Shown one piece after another: positions 56,903 through 64,000 of a stretch of DNA of 64,000 bases. The notes beneath the pieces are model-generated. The model worked only from the letters and a program-made list of their open reading frames with translations, ran no database searches and was not told where the DNA came from. Numbering within the stretch: the stretch's first letter is position 1; each line of letters opens with the position of its first letter. A program made the position numbers and the translations under genes. Source of the stretch: Polycladomyces abyssicola (GTDB taxonomy: Bacteria; Bacillota; Bacilli; Thermoactinomycetales; JIR-001); the NCBI RefSeq assembly GCF_018326425.1, contig NZ_AP024601.1, forward strand, positions 1,228,001 to 1,292,000. The letters are read 5' to 3'.

Positions 56903-58642
56903 TTGTTTTCGGCTGATCCTTCACAAAAAAATTATCTCGCTCAGTTTTGCATTGAAGATGTGATCACGTTTTTCTCCGGCCAGCTGCTGATGGCCAGAAC
57001 ATTGGACGGCTCAAGGTATATTCTTCAGGAAATCGAGTTACGTCGCGCATTGCCCCCGGGGTTTGAAATGGTACTTCGTCACTTGGATCATCCCCATCTG
57101 CCAAAGATTGTTGATGTCTTGGAAGAGGCCGATTCGGTGGTGTTGGTCCATCCCCCGTTGACAGGCGAACCGCTGTCCCTGCTTGTAAATGAAAAAAACG
57201 TGATGCATCCGATGAAATCGTTAGAGATATTTAGAAAATTACTTCGGACCTTGCTCGATCTCAACCGGTTGCCGTTACCCCTGGGAACCACCTTGGATCC
57301 CCGCAATATCATCATGGATGGGGATCATCCCTATCTGTTGGTCATCCATTTCAAGCATTTCAGTGGATACCAAGAAGATGAACGGTGGCGAGAATTACTG
57401 TTTTTTCTGCTGACGGGAGAAAGACCGGACCGAAACAGGTTGGAAAAACAATGGGAACGTGTGCAGCATCGTATTCCTCCGGAGATGCAACCCCTGGTCA
57501 GGGATTGTTTTGATATGGATAAAGGGATATCGGAAATTTTATCCAAAGCATCAAAAATTCAGTGGAACAGAGCCCATGTGCAGAATAAACGCATCTCCAA
57601 GCGGGTGGTTTTCTCCACATCTATGGCCGCTCTTTTGGTTTTTGGCGCCATCGTGGGGTATCAGGTCGCCTCGCAAGCTTCTCTGCAGAAGAAACCGTTT
57701 GATCAGACCGTCATTGCACAACAGGGGCAGAATGTGGATTTGCCTTTTTCTGCCATGCGGTTTGACGGGAGCGGCTCGTTTCAACCCGTCACTTTCAAGG
57801 CGACTGACGGTGCATGGATCCGTTTTCACGTGAGTGTCCCGGAAAGTGGTTGGCCATTGGTCGTTCGGTTGGGCTCCACTCCGGATGCTCCGACCATTAC
57901 GATTCAAAAAGAGGAGAAGCCGTTGATCTGGGAGGTGTGGGAGTCGGGCGAAACCGGAACCTATGAAGCACAGATGGAGATCCTGCTGCTTCCACGGCAG
58001 CCCGTTCGGTTTGTGCTGTCCGACCCGGAAGGGGGATGGAAGTGGATGGCAGCCGCCCCGTCCATTGATTCGGTTCCTACTGAAGTGAATTTGTCTGGAG
58101 GTGATGGGGTGAGCATAACGGAGGGTGTCGTTCGATCCTTGGCACGATCCGGGGATGTAGCTGCTTCCTGGAACGAAGGTCTTCCCTGGTCGTTGGTGCG
58201 AGGAGAAGCCCTAATCAAGGAAGGCAAGTGGACACTGGGGGCCGGCAGTGTGGCCACCGTTCGGACGGATGCGCCGATTTCGCTGACGTATCGTCCGCGC
58301 TCCGACAGGCAAGCGCAGTTGATCATGGAATGGGAGCTAAATCAGGGCGATCCGTTGCGTTTGTTGGTGAAGTCAGACGGGATGACACTGTTTCGTATGG
58401 GGCGGCAACCGGTACCGTTACGGAAGCAATCATTCAAACAAAGGTTGCGTCCGGGTCGTAATACAATTGTGTCCGTCTCCGTTGACCACGGGCTGATCGT
58501 TTATTTGCAACAGGGCAGAAATGCGGCGACACTGGTTCATCCGCTTCCAGCCGACCAACTGTCGTCTGCGAAAATCAGTGCGATGAGACAAACGGTGTTG
58601 ACCCAAACACCACAGCCGCCATCCCGAGAAGTACAGAGGTGA
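56903..58642 (+). CDS. Membrane-anchored pseudokinase-like protein 2
   Basis: A 579-residue paralogue of the protein at 53511. It aligns nearly without gaps through the kinase-like part: LDHPHLPKIVDVLEE near 61, LVHPPLTGEPL near 81, TLDPRNIIMDGDHPYLL near 130. The membrane segment is at about 236-256. The extracytoplasmic half is more diverged. It starts with a TTG after GGGGGG. As in paralogue 1, the canonical kinase catalytic residues are absent. It is followed within 6 bp by the broken NCS1 permease gene. Confidence 0.75.
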   Translation: MFSADPSQKNYLAQFCIEDVITFFSGQLLMARTLDGSRYILQEIELRRALPPGFEMVLRHLDHPHLPKIVDVLEEADSVVLVHPPLTGEPLSLLVNEKNVMHPMKSLEIFRKLLRTLLDLNRLPLPLGTTLDPRNIIMDGDHPYLLVIHFKHFSGYQEDERWRELLFFLLTGERPDRNRLEKQWERVQHRIPPEMQPLVRDCFDMDKGISEILSKASKIQWNRAHVQNKRISKRVVFSTSMAALLVFGAIVGYQVASQASLQKKPFDQTVIAQQGQNVDLPFSAMRFDGSGSFQPVTFKATDGAWIRFHVSVPESGWPLVVRLGSTPDAPTITIQKEEKPLIWEVWESGETGTYEAQMEILLLPRQPVRFVLSDPEGGWKWMAAAPSIDSVPTEVNLSGGDGVSITEGVVRSLARSGDVAASWNEGLPWSLVRGEALIKEGKWTLGAGSVATVRTDAPISLTYRPRSDRQAQLIMEWELNQGDPLRLLVKSDGMTLFRMGRQPVPLRKQSFKQRLRPGRNTIVSVSVDHGLIVYLQQGRNAATLVHPLPADQLSSAKISAMRQTVLTQTPQPPSREVQR

Positions 58643-58648
58643 GAACCA

Positions 58649-59974
58649 ATGCAAAAACGGAATCGCTCCTTTCACGATTATGAGCGGGAGCCGGTACCCA
58701 TCGCCGAGCGAAAAAGGTGGTTGACGCTCGCTTTTGTATGGATCGCCATTGGAATCGATTTGTCGGCGGTATTGTTGGGAACACAGTTGGGTGCCGGCAT
58801 GACGTTGTGAATGCTGTATTGGCGGTGTTGGCGGGATCATTGTTGCTGGCCGTTCTCAGTTCGTTCACTGCGTACGTCGGGGCGGTCTCCGGCCTTTCCA
58901 CAGCCATGATCTCCCGTTTCGTGTTCGGTGAGCACGGGGGAAACTGGTCGCCAGCGTTATCGGGATCTTGTTGTTTGGCTGGTTTGGGGTACAGGCGGGA
59001 TTTTTTGGCGCATCTGCCCACACGCTCTTGTTGGAGGCGCTGGGGCTGTCCCCGACGGTATTGGCGATGGTGGGAGGATTGTTGATGACATCGACGGCCA
59101 TGGTCGGATATCGTGCCATCGAGTGGTTGAACGTGTGGTCGGTACCATTGATGGTGGGAATTTTGGTCGGTGCGGTTGTGTGGGCATCGACCGGTCAACG
59201 CTCTCCGCTTTGTTGTCCGCCCCGCCGATCGGGACGGTGTTGACAATGGGGTTGGCCATATCGCTGGTGGCCAGTTCGTTCCTGGTGGGTACTGTGATCA
59301 CGCCCGATGTGGCCCGTTGGGCCAAGACTCCGCGTGATGCCGTTTTGTCTTCTTTCTTCGGTTTTTTGTTCGGCACCAGTCTGATGCTGTTGATCGTGAT
59401 CTTGTTAACCAATGCAACCAGTTCATCGAATATCCTGCACATTTTCGTTTCGATGGGTTTCGGGATCTCGGCGATCATCGTGTTGATCCTGGCGCAATGG
59501 ACTACCAACCACAACAACCTGTACTCGGCAGCCCTTGGTTTCTCCGTCATTTTCAGCCGTGTACCCAAATATGTGCTGACGATCATCGCTGGTTTGATCG
59601 GGACGGTGTTGGCGTATCTGGACATTTTCAATCACTTCATTACGTTTCTGATTTATTTGACGGCGTTTATCGCCCCGATCGGCGGTATCTATCTGGCTGA
59701 ATTTTTCCTGTTAAACCGCTCGCGATTCCAATTGGTCTTTATTCGTGAGGAGCACCTCCCAGGCTTCTATTGGCATGCGGTGTTGGTGTGGGGGATCGCT
59801 GCGTTCATCGGTCTGGCTACCTCCCCGGCGCCCAACGGATTGGGCTGGTTCAACCTGACCACCATCCCGTTGCTGGATTCGTTTTTGGCCGGATTTTTAC
59901 TGCAATGGGTGTTGAGTAAGATTCGGGAAAAAGTGACCGCCGGTGCCTCCTCTACCGTGACCCCGGGGGAGTGA
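58649..59974 (+). pseudogene. NCS1-family purine/cytosine permease with three frameshifts
   Basis: The product is spread over three reading phases. It starts at ATG 58649 and breaks near 58806 (GAGMTL then VNAVLAVLAG). It breaks again near 58940 (FGEHGG then LVASVIGILLFGWFGVQAGFF) and near 59200 (VVWAST then STLSALLSAPPIGTVL). Restoring one base at each break gives exactly 442 codons, the normal family length, with about 12 membrane segments. It may therefore be intact in the organism. CodB/purine-type substrate is the family expectation. Confidence 0.85.
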
Positions 59975-60009
59975 TCTCGTCATGTATGGACTTTACCGGT
60001 AACATGATA

Positions 60010-60032
60010 CCCCCTGAGCTATTCAGGGGGTT
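60010..60032. terminator. Hairpin between the NCS1 gene and the convergent small gene
   Basis: CCCCCTGA-GCTAT-TCAGGGGG with TT following. Confidence 0.75.
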
Positions 60033-60042
60033 GTGTATGATT

Positions 60043-60288
60043 TCACGGCGTGTCCGGTTCTTCGGACAAGATGATTTGTTTTCCCAGCTCCATCAAGCCG
60101 ACCGCCTCAAACACATTGACGCCAACCGTGTGGATGATCGGTTGGCCGTCTTTGTCAATGGCCACCAAAACCATACCTTCATAGTGTTCGCTCTCTTTGA
60201 CGATGTACTCCAGGGCTTGTTGAAGCTGCTTCTTCATATCTTCTTCACGGCCCCGGATTACTTCAAAGATATTCTTGACACCGCCCAT
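60043..60288 (-). CDS. Small conserved-looking protein of unknown function
   Basis: An 81-residue protein (MGGVKNIFEVIRGREEDM...), Glu/Lys-rich at the start, then alternating hydrophobic strands (GMVLVAIDKDGQPIIHTVGVN). I chose the ATG at 60288 (GGAGGG eleven bases upstream); the frame is open 102 bp further with no ribosome site. It lies downstream of dat on the same strand. Family not recognised. Confidence 0.6.
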   Translation of the reverse strand: MGGVKNIFEVIRGREEDMKKQLQQALEYIVKESEHYEGMVLVAIDKDGQPIIHTVGVNVFEAVGLMELGKQIILSEEPDTP

Positions 60289-60628
60289 GTCGGTCGGCTC
60301 CCTCCGTCTTCTTTTCAATTCTCGCATCCTCCCGTCAAGGCATGTACGTATTATACCATAACGGGAAAAGATGGTTGAGACTGCTGACAAAGTGTTTCAC
60401 CACTCGTGATTCCTGGTGCGCCGTGTTACCCTCTCTCCGGATCACTTGTGCTCAAAGGTCGCTCGTGGGAAAACGGCCGCCCTCTGTTAGGGTGGCGGGT
60501 CCGAATTTCCCGTCAAGTGTGGAGATGAAGCCGGAAATCGGATCCCGCGGACTTTGTCATCAATTTAGCAAGATGATGGGAAAACCTGTGACGGGCAGGT
60601 ATGGATCATGTTGGGTAAAAGTAATCGG
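60289..60628. other. Intergenic region with a two-part stem
   Basis: GGGAAA / TTTCCC enclosing CCGCC / GGCGG (about 60467-60525) forms a moderately stable structure between dat and the downstream 81-residue gene. No gene seen; it could be a weak terminator of dat. Confidence 0.4.
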
Positions 60629-61468
60629 TTACACCGTGACGCCGATTCTTTGTTCAAACGCCTGTTGCAGTTTGCGTGTCACCAGTCCCGGTTGGCCCGT
60701 ACCGACAGGGACTCCGTCCACCTCAACGACCGGTACGATTTCTTTGGTCGTACTGGTGATAAAGACTTCGTCTGCGGAACGGAGGTCTTCCAAAGAAAAT
60801 GCCTCCTCACGAACGGGAATTCCTTCTTTTTCCGCCAATTTCAAGGTGACGGCACGTGTGATTCCGTGTAAAATGAGGTGGTTGGCGGGATGTGTCCACA
60901 AGGTGCCGTCCTTGACGATGAACACATTGGTGGCGCTGCCTTCCGTTACCGTCCCGTTCCGGTGCAGAATCGCTTCCTGCGCACCGGCGTCCACCGCAGC
61001 TTGTTTGGCCAGTACCGCCCCCAGCAGGTTGAGGCTTTTGATGTCGCAGCGTAACCAACGGATGTCTTCCTGCGTAATCGCGCGGATGCCGTTTTTCATC
61101 AGATCGGTGGGGCGTTGTGATTCAACGCCATAAGCCGTCAACACCGGTTCGCTTTTGGACGGAAACGCATGATCCCGGGGGGCGGCGCCGCGTGTGATCT
61201 GTACATAGAGGTATCCGTCTTTGAGTTGATTGGTTTCGATCAATTGAAGCAACAATTGTTCCGTCTTCTCGCGGGAGTACGGCAACGGCATACGGATTTC
61301 CCGTGCGCTTCGTTCCAGGCGGTCCAGATGTTCTCCCAGACAGAAGGGATGGCCGCCGTAAACACGGATCACTTCATACACACCGTCGCCGAATTGGTAT
61401 CCGCGGTCTTCCACATCCACACGCGCCTCGTCGCGCGCGATCAACTGGTCGTTGAACAGAATGGTCAT
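60629..61468 (-). CDS. dat: D-amino acid (D-alanine) aminotransferase
   Basis: A 279-residue class IV PLP aminotransferase. It has DRGYQFGDGVYEV near residue 21, the Schiff-base lysine Lys144 (CDIKSLNLL), and EGSATNVFIV near 176. These are as in Bacillus D-alanine transaminase rather than branched-chain aminotransferase. It would interconvert D-alanine and D-glutamate for wall synthesis. Confidence 0.9.
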   Translation of the reverse strand: MTILFNDQLIARDEARVDVEDRGYQFGDGVYEVIRVYGGHPFCLGEHLDRLERSAREIRMPLPYSREKTEQLLLQLIETNQLKDGYLYVQITRGAAPRDHAFPSKSEPVLTAYGVESQRPTDLMKNGIRAITQEDIRWLRCDIKSLNLLGAVLAKQAAVDAGAQEAILHRNGTVTEGSATNVFIVKDGTLWTHPANHLILHGITRAVTLKLAEKEGIPVREEAFSLEDLRSADEVFITSTTKEIVPVVEVDGVPVGTGQPGLVTRKLQQAFEQRIGVTV

Positions 61469-61728
61469 GCGTTTGGCCTCCTTGTCCCAGTCATTTGTCG
61501 GGGGAAATCATATTTCCCTTTTCTTTATCCACCATATACGTTTTAGTTTGCATGAAGTTGCGGCAGTTGACAACCTTTTCTCAAAAATCGAAACACCGGT
61601 GTTTTCCGATCTGACTGGGGAGGATAGGAAGAAAATCAAACCGGAAAATCCACGGTTATGACGGGTGAGCACTACTTAGGACATACAGGTGCGCATCATT
61701 CGCTCACAATCGGCCAAATGCAAATTTT

Positions 61729-61775
61729 ACACAATATGTAGTAGTGGTATAATAAGCTTACACCTACATATTGCG
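61729..61775 (+). promoter_or_regulatory. nrdJ promoter with two NrdR boxes
   Basis: NrdR-box-like sequences ACACAATATGTAGTAG (61729-61744) and ACACCTACATATTGCG (61760-61775) are 31 bp apart, three helical turns. A TATAAT at 61748-61753 lies between them, with TTTACA 16 bp upstream as -35. NrdR bound with dATP would cover this promoter. The rest of the gap from 61469 has no gene. Confidence 0.85.
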
Positions 61776-61847
61776 GAATGAATGGTGCTTGCATCAATCA
61801 ACTATGATGGAACGAAAGAAAAAAGCGGTCATGAGGAGGATTTTGGG

Positions 61848-64000
61848 GTGAAAATCAAACGATACTTTACCCGTCCGGGAGAAGATCCTTTCAACTCAGT
61901 AGAGTATGTGAAACGGGACTGCCGGATCACCAATCCTGATGGTTCGGTTGTCTTTGAGATGAAAGGGGCGGAAGTACCCAAAGCGTGGTCGCAGGTGGCG
62001 GCCGATATCATGATCTCGAAGTATTTCCGAAAAGCAGGCGTTCCGCAAAAGGACGAAAACGGAAATCCGATCTTGGATGAGAACGGGAATCCGGTAACCG
62101 GACCGGAAACGAGCGTCAAGCAGGTAGTTCACCGTCTGGCCGGTTGCTGGCGGGACTGGGGAGAGCGTTACGGTTATTTCGATACCGAAGAGGACGCGCA
62201 GGCGTTTTACGATGAATTGGTGTACATGATGCTGCATCAGATGGCTGCACCCAACTCGCCACAATGGTTTAACACGGGGCTGGCCTATGCCTATGGCATT
62301 AAGGGGAAACCACAGGGTCACTATTATGTCGACCCCGAAACGGAAGAACTGAAACAGGGGGAAGACGCCTACAGCCGTCCGCAGCCGCACGCCTGTTTTA
62401 TCCAATCCGTCGAGGACGATCTGGTGAACGAAGGCGGCATCATGGACCTGTGGGTGCGTGAAGCCCGCCTGTTCAAATACGGAAGCGGAACGGGCACCAA
62501 CTTTTCCAACATCCGCGGCAAGGGTGAACCACTCTCCGGCGGGGGCACCTCTTCGGGATTGCTGTCGTTTCTCAAAATCGGTGACCGAGCCGCCGGTGCG
62601 ATCAAGTCCGGTGGAACGACCCGTCGGGCGGCCAAAATGGTCTGTCTGGACATCGACCACCCGGATGTGGAGGAGTTCATCAACTGGAAGTCCAATGAAG
62701 AGAAAAAAGTGCGTGCGTTGATCGCCGCCGGATACGATCCTTCCTTCAACGGCGAAGCGTATGAGACGGTATCCGGTCAAAACTCCAACAACTCGGTGCG
62801 CGTCCCGCACGAGTTTTTCAAAGCGCTGGAGGAAGACGGCGGCTGGGCGCTCAAATACCGTACCAACGGCAAAACAGCCAAAGTCGTCTCTGCCCGTGAT
62901 TTGTGGCGGCAGATCGGACAAGCCGCATGGGAATGTGCTGACCCCGGTGTGCAATACGACGGTACGATCAACGAATGGCACACCTGTCCGGCCGGTATGG
63001 ACGGCAAAGTGGGTGCACGTCACAACAGGATCAATGCATCCAACCCGTGCTCGGAGTACATGTTCCTCGACAATACGGCGTGTAACTTGGCGTCGCTCAA
63101 CCTGATGAAGTTTTTCGATGCGGACACTCGCAAATTTGACATCCCGGCATTCAAACACGCGGTGCGCCTCTGGACGATCGTGCTGGAGATTTCGGTACTG
63201 ATGGCGCAATATCCCTCCCGGGAAATCGCCAAGCTCTCCTATGAATACCGTACGCTGGGGCTGGGGTATGCCAACATCGGGACGTTGCTGATGGTCTCCG
63301 GCATTCCTTATGACTCCGAAGAGGCATTGGCGATCACCGGGGCGATCACGGCAATTATGACCGGAACCGCGTATGCCACCTCGGCTGAGATGGCCAAGGA
63401 GCTGGGACCGTTCAAAGCTTTTCCGATCAACCGGGAGCACATGTTGCGCGTGATCCGCAACCACAGGCGTGCGGCGTACAATGCTCCCGCGGAGGAATAT
63501 GAAGGATTGACCATCAAACCGATGGGCATCCATCCGACCAAATGCCCGCCGGATCTGCTTCAGGCGGCGCGGGAAAGTTGGGACGAGGCGCTGAAGCTGG
63601 GTGAACAATACGGGTATCGGAACGCCCAGACCACCCTGCTTGCGCCGACAGGCACGATCGGTCTGTTGATGGATTGCGACACGACGGGAATTGAGCCGGA
63701 TTTCGCCTTGGTGAAATTCAAGAAGCTGGCTGGCGGCGGGTACTTCAAAATCGCCAACCAATCGATCCGTCCGGCGCTGAAAAACCTGGGCTACACCGAG
63801 GAACAAATCGAGGATATCCTGCGCTACGTGATCGGAACGCTGACCCTGGACGGCGCTCCGCACATCAACCGCGAAACGCTGAAAGAAAAAGGGTTTACCG
63901 ATGAGGATCTGCGGAAGGTGGAAGAAAAACTGCCCACCGTGTTTGAATTGCCGTATGCGTTCACGGTGTGGACTTTGGGTGAGGAAACACTGCAACGGCT
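61848..64000 (+). CDS. nrdJ: Class II (adenosylcobalamin-dependent) ribonucleotide reductase, N-terminal 717 residues
   Basis: The open frame runs past the right edge. The start is a GTG at 61848 with GAGGAGGA seven bases upstream. Recognisable parts are NSPQWFNTGLAYAYG near residue 140, the first catalytic cysteine in QPHACFIQSVEDD, RLFKYGSGTGTNFSNIRG near 205, and NPCSEYMFLDNTACNLASLNL near 400. It reduces ribonucleotides in the cytosol using coenzyme B12, with or without oxygen. Vitamin B12 dependence is a family property. Two NrdR boxes overlap its promoter. Confidence 0.93.
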   Translation, partial: MKIKRYFTRPGEDPFNSVEYVKRDCRITNPDGSVVFEMKGAEVPKAWSQVAADIMISKYFRKAGVPQKDENGNPILDENGNPVTGPETSVKQVVHRLAGCWRDWGERYGYFDTEEDAQAFYDELVYMMLHQMAAPNSPQWFNTGLAYAYGIKGKPQGHYYVDPETEELKQGEDAYSRPQPHACFIQSVEDDLVNEGGIMDLWVREARLFKYGSGTGTNFSNIRGKGEPLSGGGTSSGLLSFLKIGDRAAGAIKSGGTTRRAAKMVCLDIDHPDVEEFINWKSNEEKKVRALIAAGYDPSFNGEAYETVSGQNSNNSVRVPHEFFKALEEDGGWALKYRTNGKTAKVVSARDLWRQIGQAAWECADPGVQYDGTINEWHTCPAGMDGKVGARHNRINASNPCSEYMFLDNTACNLASLNLMKFFDADTRKFDIPAFKHAVRLWTIVLEISVLMAQYPSREIAKLSYEYRTLGLGYANIGTLLMVSGIPYDSEEALAITGAITAIMTGTAYATSAEMAKELGPFKAFPINREHMLRVIRNHRRAAYNAPAEEYEGLTIKPMGIHPTKCPPDLLQAARESWDEALKLGEQYGYRNAQTTLLAPTGTIGLLMDCDTTGIEPDFALVKFKKLAGGGYFKIANQSIRPALKNLGYTEEQIEDILRYVIGTLTLDGAPHINRETLKEKGFTDEDLRKVEEKLPTVFELPYAFTVWTLGEETLQR

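Noticed and set aside
58649..59974. Programmed frameshifting in the NCS1 permease gene
   Set aside because: Three separate breaks without slippery heptamers or downstream structures; single missing bases explain them better.

Overview
The window looks like chromosomal DNA of a spore-former-type Bacillota, most likely Bacillales and possibly Thermoactinomycetaceae. This is an inference from gene content: LipM-type octanoyltransferase, MrfA/MrfB repair pair, class II ribonucleotide reductase under NrdR boxes, a heterocycloanthracin-like RiPP cluster, strong AGGAGG ribosome sites and frequent GTG/TTG starts. I saw no rRNA, tRNA, CRISPR array or insertion sequence.

Region 1-18.6 kb is a polyamine/agmatine uptake and catabolism block. 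On the minus strand are pxpC-pxpB (5-oxoprolinase subunits), a PotABCD-type ABC importer and a PAS-AAA+-HTH sigma-54 activator. On the plus strand are an agmatinase-family enzyme, glutamate dehydrogenase, a gamma-aminobutyraldehyde-type dehydrogenase, putrescine aminotransferase and a second sigma-54 activator; a PlaP/PuuP-like permease converges on it. Intact -24/-12 promoters precede the importer, the first activator, the agmatinase operon, the aldehyde dehydrogenase and the permease. A sixth precedes a second agmatinase-family gene at 35 kb, and pxpB has a degenerate one. The set would import agmatine or putrescine, convert them through 4-aminobutanal to GABA, and recycle the glutamate formed. 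Two tiny lipoyl/biotinyl-like proteins lacking the attachment lysine sit directly behind the agmatinase and the aminotransferase.

Region 18.7-26.9 kb holds unlinked functions: a nucleotide-sugar-type epimerase, a long structured intergenic element, LipM, a GNAT enzyme, a DeoR regulator, a LysR regulator divergent from an amino-acid permease, a frameshifted secreted protein and an iron-type alcohol dehydrogenase.

Region 27.1-33.8 kb is a thiazole-forming RiPP cluster. Two tandemly duplicated precursors share an almost identical 38-residue leader but carry different cysteine-only cores (25 and 20 Cys). They are followed by a thiazole-bacteriocin maturation protein, a YcaO cyclodehydratase ending in PHPHPFP and a SagB-type dehydrogenase. 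No exporter or immunity gene is evident.

Region 33.8-48.3 kb contains a secreted CAP-domain protein, the second agmatinase-family gene, remnants of an acyl-CoA ligase and an AbrB-like gene, and a complete malonate decarboxylase operon (GntR regulator, mdcA, B, C, fused D-E, G, H). A convergent MatC-like carrier follows. An identical 18-nt operator candidate lies before both the GntR gene and the carrier. A CDF metal exporter then sits behind a leader RNA with a strong terminator.

Region 48.4-64 kb has mrfA, a GNAT protein, an SDR, mrfB flanked by two paralogous membrane pseudokinase-like proteins, a frameshifted NCS1 permease, D-amino acid aminotransferase and the start of nrdJ. Several genes differ from an intact frame by single missing bases, always in the same sense, which could be sequencing error.
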